Source: Verrucomicrobia bacterium UBA6354 (GTDB lineage: Bacteria; Verrucomicrobiota; Kiritimatiellia; RFP12; UBA1067). From it: a stretch of 14,967 bases of DNA. The position numbers and the translations under genes are program-made. The number at the start of each line of letters is the position of its first letter. Within the stretch, counting starts at the first letter, position 1. Below are positions 8,304 to 14,967 of this stretch, piece after piece. Location of the stretch: assembly GCA_002440145.1 (NCBI GenBank), contig DJRS01000035.1:1-14967 (forward strand). Reading direction: 5' to 3'. The notes under the pieces were generated by a model, which saw only the letters and a list, made by a program, of their open reading frames with translations, did not search any database and had not been told where the DNA came from.

Positions 8304-8309
8304 TCCTTT
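8304..8309 (-). promoter_or_regulatory. Ribosome binding site deciding a GTG start
   Basis: The minus strand reads AAAGGA, with AGGA ending 7 nt before a GTG at 8296-8294. The frame is open for about 200 codons further upstream, but that part lies antiparallel-free inside the preceding gene, is Arg-rich and has no signal peptide. This site plus the signal peptide fixes the start of the GH78 fusion. Confidence 0.75.
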
Positions 8310-8313
8310 CCCT

Positions 8314-10762
8314 TTACCGAATGATCAGCGCAAGGCCCGGCGTCGTCACGCCGACATGGCCCTTCGCGTCCATCTTCACGCGCAGCCGCGTCGTCTCGCC
8401 GTTCACCGTCACGCGCCATGTGGCGAGGTCGGCGGCCGTCAGTCCGCCCGTGCAGGCCACGAGGCAACCCGCCTTCGTCAGGTCGGATCGGCTCTGGTTC
8501 TCCGGCAGGTTGACGATCCGGAGTTCGCCGTTCTTGACGGACGGCATCCCGACGATTGTGCCGCCCGGCGCCGTCGCGTCGATCTCGATCCCCGCCGGCG
8601 TACCGGCCGCCGCCGAGACGTCCAGCGTCGCGCCCTTGTCCGCCCGCAGCATCGCGCCGTCGATCGTCACGGCTTCCGTCTGCTCGTTCGCGGACGCAAA
8701 CGTGAACGGCAATCCCGCGAAGCCGTCCCAGCGGCCGTCGAGATACCAGTAGCAGTAGTAGGCGTAGCCCGGAAGCCATGTGCCGTACTTCGGATAGGCG
8801 TCCGTCCGGCTGTCCGCAACCGTCCAGTTCACGCCGTCCGGGCTTGTCTCGACCGTCCAGGACATGGGAACTTTGCCGCCGTAAGATGCGAACGCATAGC
8901 TGCACGCCGCCGCCTGGCCCTCCGGCAGCCTGAACGTAATGGCAAACGCCTCGAGACTCTCGCCCGACTCCGTCCCGTCAAGTTTCAGATAGGAAGACTC
9001 GGCGCCCGTGAACAGCCCGGCCGGCGTCCTTGACACGTTATACTCCACGGCGTATTTCACCGCCGGCGTCATCATGACCTGCTCGGCCAGAAGGTCGGTC
9101 GCGGCCGTGGCATCCGCCCGGTAGGCGTAGCCGGAAGCCTTCTGGTTGATGCGGTTGCCGTTCGCGTCAAAAAGCCCCAGTTCGGAGAAGACCGCCTTCG
9201 CCAAGTCCGTCGTGCTGGCCATCTTCTTCACCGTCACGCGCCAGAAGGCATTGGTGTTGCCCCGGCCGGACAGCGTGAGCGTTCCTTCCGCCGCGCACAC
9301 CAGCCCCTTGAACGTCTGCGGACAGTTCGCCGAACCGCGCACGGACAGCGCGCCCGCGCCCTTCTTGACGAACGCGCCCGTCGCGTCAAGGCTGACGAAT
9401 TCGGCAACGCGGTCGAAAACCGTGTCGGCCTCGTTCCGGTAAGCCAGCGTACCGCCTTCGTTGACGGTGACGCGCAGCGGGGTCGCCGCGAGGCAGCCGC
9501 TCGCCTCCAGCACCTTCTTCGGCGAGCCGCCCTTTCGGTAGTCGTAGTTCGCGTCGTTCGCCTCGGCCGGCAGCACAGGCGGCAGCTCCGCGAGATCGCC
9601 GAAGCCGTTGACCGTCGTCTCGCCCGCGATCGCGAGCGAACCCGCCGCCACGTCCGGCTTTGTCACCGTCGCGCCGTCGAGCGTCAGCGTGCCCGTGCCG
9701 ACCTTGCGCACCTTCACGTTCGGCGCGACGACGCCCTTGAGCGTGCCGTCCGCGTCGCCTTCGCCGAACTTCAGGCAGGCCATCTTGGCGGCCTTGTTGG
9801 TTGCGCAGCTGCTCTGCGAGACGTCGAGGCTGTTCACCGTCTGCGTCGTGCCGTTGAGGTCGAGGATCGCCGTGAGCGGATTGTCGTTCTGAACCTGCCA
9901 GACCGTGCTGGAGAGGACGAGGCCGCCCGTGCCGGGGCCGTACGGCAGAACGTCGTCCTTGTCCGTGCGGATCTCGACGCCGCACGCCACCGTATCGCCC
10001 GTGTGCCCCCAGGCGATGGGATGATTCAGGTAGATGCGCCCCCAATTTTTCGCATCGCGCCGGCCCTGCGAAATGACCACGTCGCACGCGCCCGTCGTCA
10101 CGACCGACCGGTCGGCGTCGCCCGCCAGATACCACGGGAAGTACTTCGGGTCCAGCCGGATGTCCGACGTTTCGCTGCCGCGCAGGACAATCGGGTTCTC
10201 GGCCGTCGCGAAGAGCGAAGCCGTCCCCCAGGGACCGATGCCGAGACTGCCGCCTGCGAACAGGATCTCAACGGGCTTCGCGTTCTTGTTCGTGATGGAG
10301 GCGGTCGAATAGCGCCCCGCGTTCAGCTCGACAATGCGCAGCACGTCGCCGTCGCCCGCCGCGTCGGACGAGACCTCAAGCCGCGGACCGTCCGCCGTGC
10401 GCCACGAAGCCACAGTGACGAGACCCTTGCCCTTGCCGAACCGCAACGTCGTGTTCCGCCCTGCCTCGTCGGATTCAAACCCTGCGTCCCCCTTCAGCGC
10501 GAAGGTCGCCGTGTCGTCCGCATTCGGCGCCAGCTCGATGACCGCACCCGCGTCGGGCTTCAGCACGGTCGAGCCGCTCGCCGTGAAATTGTCATGGAGA
10601 GTCAGCTTCGAGAAGGCTACCCCCCCCCGCTTCTTCACGGGGCGAGCCCTTTTCGACAGTGATTTCGGGACTCGCCGCCCAGACGGCGGTTGCCGTCAGC
10701 GTGACGACGGCGGCGCAGACCTTGCGGCGGCGCGCGTTCAACGGTAACTTCAGTTTTTTCAT
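8314..10762 (-). CDS. Secreted beta-strand-rich surface protein, frameshifted in a G9 tract
   Basis: The natural start is the ATG at 10762: AGGAG lies 9 nt upstream, and the first codons encode a signal peptide (MKKLKLPLNARRRKVCAAVV, then TLTATAVWAA, probable cleavage near 28-30). As given, this frame stops after 56 codons (TGA 10594-10592). Removing one G from the run at 10620-10628 joins it to a 770-codon frame ending in TAA at 8314, giving about 815 residues. The mature part has Gly/Asp/Thr-rich repeats (LDLNGTTQTVNSLDVS, VRKVGTGTLTLDGATVT) like autotransporter-associated beta-strand proteins. A discoidin-like segment follows (SWTVETSPDGVNWTVADS), and it ends TPGLALIIR. No catalytic motif is visible; a surface, adhesion or glycan-binding role is inferred. 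A GTG at 10638 could restart in the long frame but would lack a signal peptide. Confidence 0.75.
10620..10628 (-). repeat. Homopolymer of nine G (C9 on plus strand) at the frameshift
   Basis: Nine consecutive C on the plus strand interrupt codons 45-48 of the surface protein, just after its signal peptide. With nine G the frame ends 8 codons later; with eight G (or eleven) it is open to 8314. The tract is either a length-variable on/off switch by slipped-strand mispairing or a miscounted homopolymer in the assembly. Confidence 0.9.
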
Positions 10763-10792
10763 GACTGTTGACTCCTCTCTTGCTTTGCTTGT

Positions 10793-12706
10793 TTAGTTGG
10801 GAAAGATTTCAGACTTCGCGTCCACCCCGGCGGCGGGCGCGCGCGTCACGTTCTCGACCGTCACGTTCTCCGCCCCGTCCGTCAAAAGCATGCCCGCCTT
10901 CGGCCAGCGGGCGGCGTCCACGCCGGACAGGTCGATCCGCGAATTGCGGAAGATCACGTCGCGCCCCGTCCGCAGGTCGAGAACCGGGCCGCGCGGACGG
11001 ATGAACGTGCAATCCTCGATAAGCAGCCCCCCGCCCACAAACCCCTTGTCGGGCGGCGGGACCTCCCACCCCGGAGGCGTGACGCAGACCGTCGAGATGA
11101 CGGGCGATTCGGGGAAGATCGAGACCGGATCCTCGAAGCGGCAGCCGCGAACGACGATGTTCGTCGCGCCCAGCCCCTCGCACCAGAGGTTGGCCTGGTA
11201 GTCCGCCAAGATGCGGATCGGACAGTTCCCGTTTCGGACGAACAGGCAGTCCTCGATCGTCACGTTCGACGAGTTGAAGAGGTTGCGGTAGCCCGAATCG
11301 ACCATCTTGCACCCCTTGAAAAGGATGTTGTCCGTGCCGTAGCCCCTGTCCCAGACAAGGAAGCAGGGACCCTTCTGTTCCGGCACCGCGCGGTCGAGGA
11401 CGAGGATGTCGCCTTCGACTTTCACGAGCATGGACGTGAACCCGATGGCGTCGAAGTTCGGCCGGCGCAGTTCGATCGGCGTGCCGGGTGCGGCCCGGAA
11501 GTAGGCCTGTCCGCGCTTGTTGATGATTTGCAGGCGCCGTTCTCCGCACTTGACCGCGATCGTGAAGCGATCGTGAAAGTTGTTGGCGTCGTCGTTGTTC
11601 AGCCGCCATTCGCAGTCGATGTAGCGGGCGTGTCCCTTCGAGCGCGCGACATGGTGCCCGTCCGACGAGGACGTCATCGGCCGCGGGCGGTAGGCGACGC
11701 CCGGATAGGCCCGCGCGAACTCCTCCGCCGTCGGCGGCACGACGCGGAAGCGCTCGACCTGCCAGTATTCCTGCGGGCCGTCGATCACGAGCGCCATGCC
11801 GAACGCGCTCCAGACCGTCACGTCCGAGACCGTCAGATGGCGGTTGGCCAGCAGGTTGAGGCCGTTCTTTCCGTAGTAGCAGTGAAGCCCCCGGTAAAGC
11901 TCGCCGACGGCCACCTTCTCGACGCCGCGCAGGTTTCCGGCGGGATTCGGACGGAAGTAGCCGGTCGCCGGGTTCTGGTTCCGTCCCGGCATCGGGATGC
12001 CCGGCCATACGCGCAGCCGGTTCGGCGAAACCCAGTCGTTCTTCGCGCCGAAATGCCCTTCCGTCTGGCCGAAGGAGAAATGCGGGCCGGGAACGAACCG
12101 CGTGCGGCACAGGTCCATCTTCGTGAGCTTCTGCAGCGGCACGGGCTCGGGATACTTCGGATGTCGCGTCCAGTCCGGCAGCTCGAACTCGATGTAGCTC
12201 TCTTCGGGGCGTTCGCGGTCGATGTGACGCTCCCGGACGACCATGAAGTCCGCGAGCGGATCGGTCTGCCAGTCCCAGTCCATCGTCACGTTCTTCACCC
12301 ACGTGCGCAGACAGCCCTTGACGAGAATGTTCCCTTTCTCCAGCAGGACTTCGCTCTGCGGCTGCCCCCGGTATTCGGGCGGACGGCGGAAGACCAGCAC
12401 GGCCCCCTTGCCGTCGAGCGTGAAGTCGACGAAGCCGTCGATGACGACGCCCGGCTCGTCAAAGCAGCGGTAGGTTCCGGGCGCCAGCTCGACGCGGCTC
12501 GCCTTCTGGCGCTTCGCCTCGGCCAGCGCGCGATTGATCGCCGTCGCGTTCTTGTCGGACGCGGACGACAGCCCGAAATCCGCCGCGCGCAGGACAGGTC
12601 CGGCGGACTGCCGCGGCTTCTCCACGGCGAAATCGGGGCACCCCGTCGGCTCAGCGAAGGCCGAATGTGCAACAAAAGGAAGAATGAGCCAAAATTTCAT
12701 GTCCAT
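10793..12706 (-). CDS. Secreted beta-helix protein resembling GH110 alpha-galactosidases
   Basis: A 637-residue protein. The ATG at 12706 has GGAGG 9 nt upstream; an ATG two codons later (MKFW) is possible but worse spaced. The signal peptide is FWLILPFVAHSAFA, with cleavage after about residue 18. The start of the mature part (DFGLSSASDKNATAINRAL, then VELAPGTYR) is the classic entry to a right-handed parallel beta-helix. Later coils are visible as ILFKGCKMVDSG, VTIEDCLFVRNG and IVVRGCRFEDP. The key block is SSSDGHH (D349) followed by LNNDDANNFHD (D372, D373). It resembles the SDG...GDDAINVHG pattern of GH110 alpha-1,3-galactosidases, so retaining or inverting action on terminal alpha-galactose is possible but unproven. 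A polysaccharide lyase or other beta-helix glycosidase is the alternative. It lies 13 nt after the GH-A gene and 30 nt before the surface protein. Confidence 0.8.
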   Translation of the reverse strand: MDMKFWLILPFVAHSAFAEPTGCPDFAVEKPRQSAGPVLRAADFGLSSASDKNATAINRALAEAKRQKASRVELAPGTYRCFDEPGVVIDGFVDFTLDGKGAVLVFRRPPEYRGQPQSEVLLEKGNILVKGCLRTWVKNVTMDWDWQTDPLADFMVVRERHIDRERPEESYIEFELPDWTRHPKYPEPVPLQKLTKMDLCRTRFVPGPHFSFGQTEGHFGAKNDWVSPNRLRVWPGIPMPGRNQNPATGYFRPNPAGNLRGVEKVAVGELYRGLHCYYGKNGLNLLANRHLTVSDVTVWSAFGMALVIDGPQEYWQVERFRVVPPTAEEFARAYPGVAYRPRPMTSSSDGHHVARSKGHARYIDCEWRLNNDDANNFHDRFTIAVKCGERRLQIINKRGQAYFRAAPGTPIELRRPNFDAIGFTSMLVKVEGDILVLDRAVPEQKGPCFLVWDRGYGTDNILFKGCKMVDSGYRNLFNSSNVTIEDCLFVRNGNCPIRILADYQANLWCEGLGATNIVVRGCRFEDPVSIFPESPVISTVCVTPPGWEVPPPDKGFVGGGLLIEDCTFIRPRGPVLDLRTGRDVIFRNSRIDLSGVDAARWPKAGMLLTDGAENVTVENVTRAPAAGVDAKSEIFPN

Positions 12707-12719
12707 GCGTGCCGCCCTC

Positions 12720-14711
12720 CTACTTCTCCTGCGCAATTTTGAGAATGCAACCCGCATTCCCTTCCAGCTCCAGCCTGCCGTCCGCCCACCGGCCGTTCCA
12801 GACCTGTTCGACCGCGCCGGCTACAGCCAAGGCGAACGACTTGCGCTCCGCGCCCGTGTTCAAGGCGCAGACAAGCAGTGTGCCGTCGTCCCGAGGATGT
12901 TCCGTCAAGACAAGCCGCGGATCCTCCTTCTGCACGCACCGCCTGACACCCGCTTCTCTCGCCGCGTAGGCGTAGATACGCCAAAGTTCGTTCGAGAAAT
13001 CGCCGTCCACGACATTGTCGAGTCCTTCGATTATGCACTTCTCCAAGGCGAAGTTGACCGCAACGACCTTCCCCTCGCCCAGCTTCTTCATGCTCACGAC
13101 GACATTGCCCGTCTGGTCTCGCGCGACGGCTTCGCAGTCCACAGTCCGCTGCTCGGCCGTCATGTGGTCCGATGCCCGCAACTTCCGGCCCTCGAACGCG
13201 AAGACGATCGGCCGTTTCTTGTGGTAAAGGGTCTGCTCGAGCCCCGTTACGTCGATCCAGTCCGAGTAACCCGCATCCCCGCCGCGCGTCACCAGCAGCG
13301 TCGCCCCTTTGCGCACACGCGCGACGAGACGCTCCCACGCTTCCTGCGACCACGTCTCGAAACCGCCGCCGGACGGCAGAATGTAGAACGGCGACTCGGG
13401 GAGCGCCTGCGACTCGGCCCCGGCGAACGCGACGTCGAAGCCCGCCGCCTTGGCGAGCATCAGCGCGCCGAACGCCTGGTGGTAGAACTCCTCCCGCTCG
13501 GAAAGCAGGCAGACCGCGTCAGTCCGGTACGGCGGCAGCCGCTTGAAGGGCAGGGATTTCCTGAAGTCGGCAAACGCCTTCAGCGCATGCGCCTGGGGCT
13601 TGAACGTGCGGTCCTTGCGGAGCATGCCCAGCTCCCGCTCCATCGCATTCGTGTTGAAAGGCGGATACCCCAGATGCTTCTGGTCGAACGCGCACCACCA
13701 GAGATAGGCGGGGAGCCCGTGCACCCAGGCCGCGAACAGCTGCTGGCGCATGCCGAGAGCCGCCACCCATTCCGGCGACATCCGCGGCCCCAGGCAGCCC
13801 ACCTCCTGCGGGAAGGCCGGCTTGCCGGCGACACCCGCATAGTACAGGCACTGCGAAAGCGGGTGCAGCGCGTTCCGGAACGAATTGAACGCGCCGCGAT
13901 TGGCCTCCGTCCGGAACGGAGCCGGGTACGGGTGCGGCGTCAGATAGTCCACCAGCTCCCCTTGCATCTGAAGCGTCCAGTAGTTCGGCTTCGACCATTG
14001 CGCCCCGAACGCGTTCGACGTCTGCGAATGCATGCCCGAGACGACAGGCCGGGAGGAATCCTCCGCGCGGATGGAACCCGAAATCGCCTGAAGCCAGACC
14101 CAGGCCGCGCCTTGCGAGCCCACCGTCCCCATGCAGTTGCACTCGTTCCCCAAGTCCCAGGCCACGATCGCCGGGTGGTCTTTCATCCGGCGCACGAAGC
14201 CGCGCGCGAACCGCCCTTCCCAGCGGATGGCCTCGGGATCGGAGAGCAGATTGCGACCCTCGACGTGCCGCGGAATGAAGAGACGTCCCGACATCCACCC
14301 CGTGACGAGCGAAACCATCAGTTTGATCTGCCGCTTGCCGGCCTCGTCGCAGAAGAAACGGAACCGCGCCAACGCACACGGGTCGATCCAGAGCGGATCG
14401 GACACCGTCTCCTCCGTCCCTTCGCGCAGAAACTCGCCCGGCATCCCCGCATAGCCCAGACGCGGAACGAGCGGCTGGAACTCGCTCCAGGTCGGGAAGA
14501 CGCGCAGCATCTCGACACCGGCGGACTTGAGCGCGTCCAGATCCTTCCGGACGCCGTCTTCGTCCCAGTCCGCCGCGCGCCACATGTGGACGCCCGCCTG
14601 GGAGCCCCAGTAGTTGCAGCCGACCATAAAGTCCCCGTCGCCGAACGGGCCAGTCGCGGCAGCCCCCGCCAAAGCCCAGGCGAGGGCGAAACAGCACACG
14701 CAATTCTTCAT
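12720..14711 (-). CDS. Secreted clan GH-A glycosidase with a GH42-like domain order
   Basis: A 663-residue protein. The ATG at 14711 has AAGGAG 8 nt upstream and overlaps the previous stop as ATGA, implying translational coupling. The signal peptide is MKNCVCCFALAWALAGAAA. The TIM barrel (about 25-360) begins GCNYWGSQAG and DLDALKSAGVEMLRVFPTW. The acid/base is E190 in DLGNECN and the nucleophile E303 in FPQEVG, 113 residues apart as usual for GH-A, with WW in YLWWCAF. Residues about 400-560 (LMLAKAAGFDVAFAG, FYILPSGGGF, GATLLVTRGGD) look like the GATase-like trimerisation domain of GH42, followed by a small beta-sandwich. The barrel itself reads closer to GH5/GH2-type enzymes, so beta-galactosidase, beta-mannosidase or related activity cannot be chosen from sequence alone. 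It ends in TAG at 12720-12722. Confidence 0.85.
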   Translation of the reverse strand: MKNCVCCFALAWALAGAAATGPFGDGDFMVGCNYWGSQAGVHMWRAADWDEDGVRKDLDALKSAGVEMLRVFPTWSEFQPLVPRLGYAGMPGEFLREGTEETVSDPLWIDPCALARFRFFCDEAGKRQIKLMVSLVTGWMSGRLFIPRHVEGRNLLSDPEAIRWEGRFARGFVRRMKDHPAIVAWDLGNECNCMGTVGSQGAAWVWLQAISGSIRAEDSSRPVVSGMHSQTSNAFGAQWSKPNYWTLQMQGELVDYLTPHPYPAPFRTEANRGAFNSFRNALHPLSQCLYYAGVAGKPAFPQEVGCLGPRMSPEWVAALGMRQQLFAAWVHGLPAYLWWCAFDQKHLGYPPFNTNAMERELGMLRKDRTFKPQAHALKAFADFRKSLPFKRLPPYRTDAVCLLSEREEFYHQAFGALMLAKAAGFDVAFAGAESQALPESPFYILPSGGGFETWSQEAWERLVARVRKGATLLVTRGGDAGYSDWIDVTGLEQTLYHKKRPIVFAFEGRKLRASDHMTAEQRTVDCEAVARDQTGNVVVSMKKLGEGKVVAVNFALEKCIIEGLDNVVDGDFSNELWRIYAYAAREAGVRRCVQKEDPRLVLTEHPRDDGTLLVCALNTGAERKSFALAVAGAVEQVWNGRWADGRLELEGNAGCILKIAQEK

Positions 14712-14967
14712 TCTTCTATCTCCTTGAGAAGCGCCTTTAGGGAGCCCGCCTTTTCGCGCGCTTTCGCCGCGCGTTCCATGGCCGAATTGTCGCCCGCGAA
14801 CTTGGCGTAGGCGTTGATGATCACCGGCTGGGGCGTCTCCAGCTCCTTGATCGCCTGCTTGAGCTCGGCGATCAGCGGGGCGCATTCGTCGCTGCGCCCG
14901 AGTTCGCGCAACGCCTTGACGCGCCAGTAGTCCATCTCGCCGGCCTTGATCCAACCCTTGAGCGCAT
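14708..14967 (-). CDS. C-terminal part of a TPR-like helical protein (partial, runs off the window)
   Basis: 85 codons are visible, beginning ALKGWIKAGEMDYWRVKALRELG in the frame that crosses the right edge, and ending LKALLKEIEE with TGA at 14710-14708. The ATG at 14935 is probably internal, because the frame is open and similar in character up to the edge. The sequence is helical and rich in Ala, Lys, Glu and Leu, with a WRVKALRELGRSDEC stretch typical of a tetratricopeptide-like helix pair. I do not recognise the family, and the function cannot be inferred from this fragment. It is the upstream member of the operon in view, joined to the GH-A gene by a 4-bp overlap. Confidence 0.7.
   Translation of the reverse strand, partial: ALKGWIKAGEMDYWRVKALRELGRSDECAPLIAELKQAIKELETPQPVIINAYAKFAGDNSAMERAAKAREKAGSLKALLKEIEE

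Noticed and set aside
6011..8752. 913-codon plus-strand open frame
   Set aside because: Antisense shadow of the GH78 module; its composition is typical of the reverse complement of GC-rich coding DNA.
8314..10638. Surface protein starting at the GTG at 10638
   Set aside because: This start lies inside the signal-peptide frame region, has no signal peptide of its own and no good ribosome binding site; the ATG at 10762 has both, so a frameshift is the better reading.
1..14967. CRISPR arrays, tRNA or rRNA genes, insertion sequences
   Set aside because: No regularly spaced repeats, cloverleaf-like sequence, rRNA signature, transposase or terminal inverted repeats were seen on reading through the window.

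Overview
The window is one strand-coherent operon. All seven genes lie on the minus strand, so transcription runs from the right edge (about 14967) to the left and ends at two hairpins near 361-433. Gene spacing is very tight: a 4-bp ATGA overlap, then gaps of 13, 30, 17, 16 and 39 nt, each with a clear Shine-Dalgarno sequence. DNA is GC-rich throughout. Tat-exported Gfo/Idh/MocA lipoproteins, DUF1080 proteins, long secreted glycosidases and autotransporter-like beta-strand proteins together suggest a member of the PVC group, most likely Verrucomicrobiota/Kiritimatiellota. This is inferred from gene content; no marker gene is present.

Layout in transcription order: (1) the C-terminal 85 codons of a TPR-like helical protein, running off the right edge; (2) a secreted clan GH-A glycosidase, 12720-14711; (3) a secreted right-handed beta-helix protein resembling GH110, 10793-12706; (4) a secreted beta-strand-rich surface protein, 8314-10762, whose signal peptide is separated from its mature part by a one-base frameshift in a run of nine G; (5) a very large GH78 alpha-L-rhamnosidase / GH-A glycosidase fusion starting with GTG at 8296, interrupted by an in-frame amber codon at 3884-3886, with 218 more open codons down to 3227; (6) a secreted DUF1080 (3-keto-disaccharide hydrolase family) protein, 2071-3210; (7) a Tat-signal lipoprotein oxidoreductase of the Gfo/Idh/MocA family, 454-2031. 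Positions 1-360 hold no convincing gene, only a short direct repeat at 102-118.

Functionally it looks like a saccharide-degradation locus acting outside the cytoplasm. Hydrolases for rhamnosides, probably alpha-galactosides and two unassigned beta-glycosides are joined to an oxidoreductase and DUF1080 pair of the kind linked to the C3-oxidation / 3-keto-glycoside cleavage route. No SusC/SusD pair, regulator or transporter is in view.

The two most notable points are the two coding lesions in adjacent genes: the G9 tract, which could be phase-variable, and the in-frame TAG inside the longest gene. Sequencing error is a live alternative for the first. Reassignment of TAG is unlikely because two neighbouring genes end in TAG exactly where the operon layout predicts.
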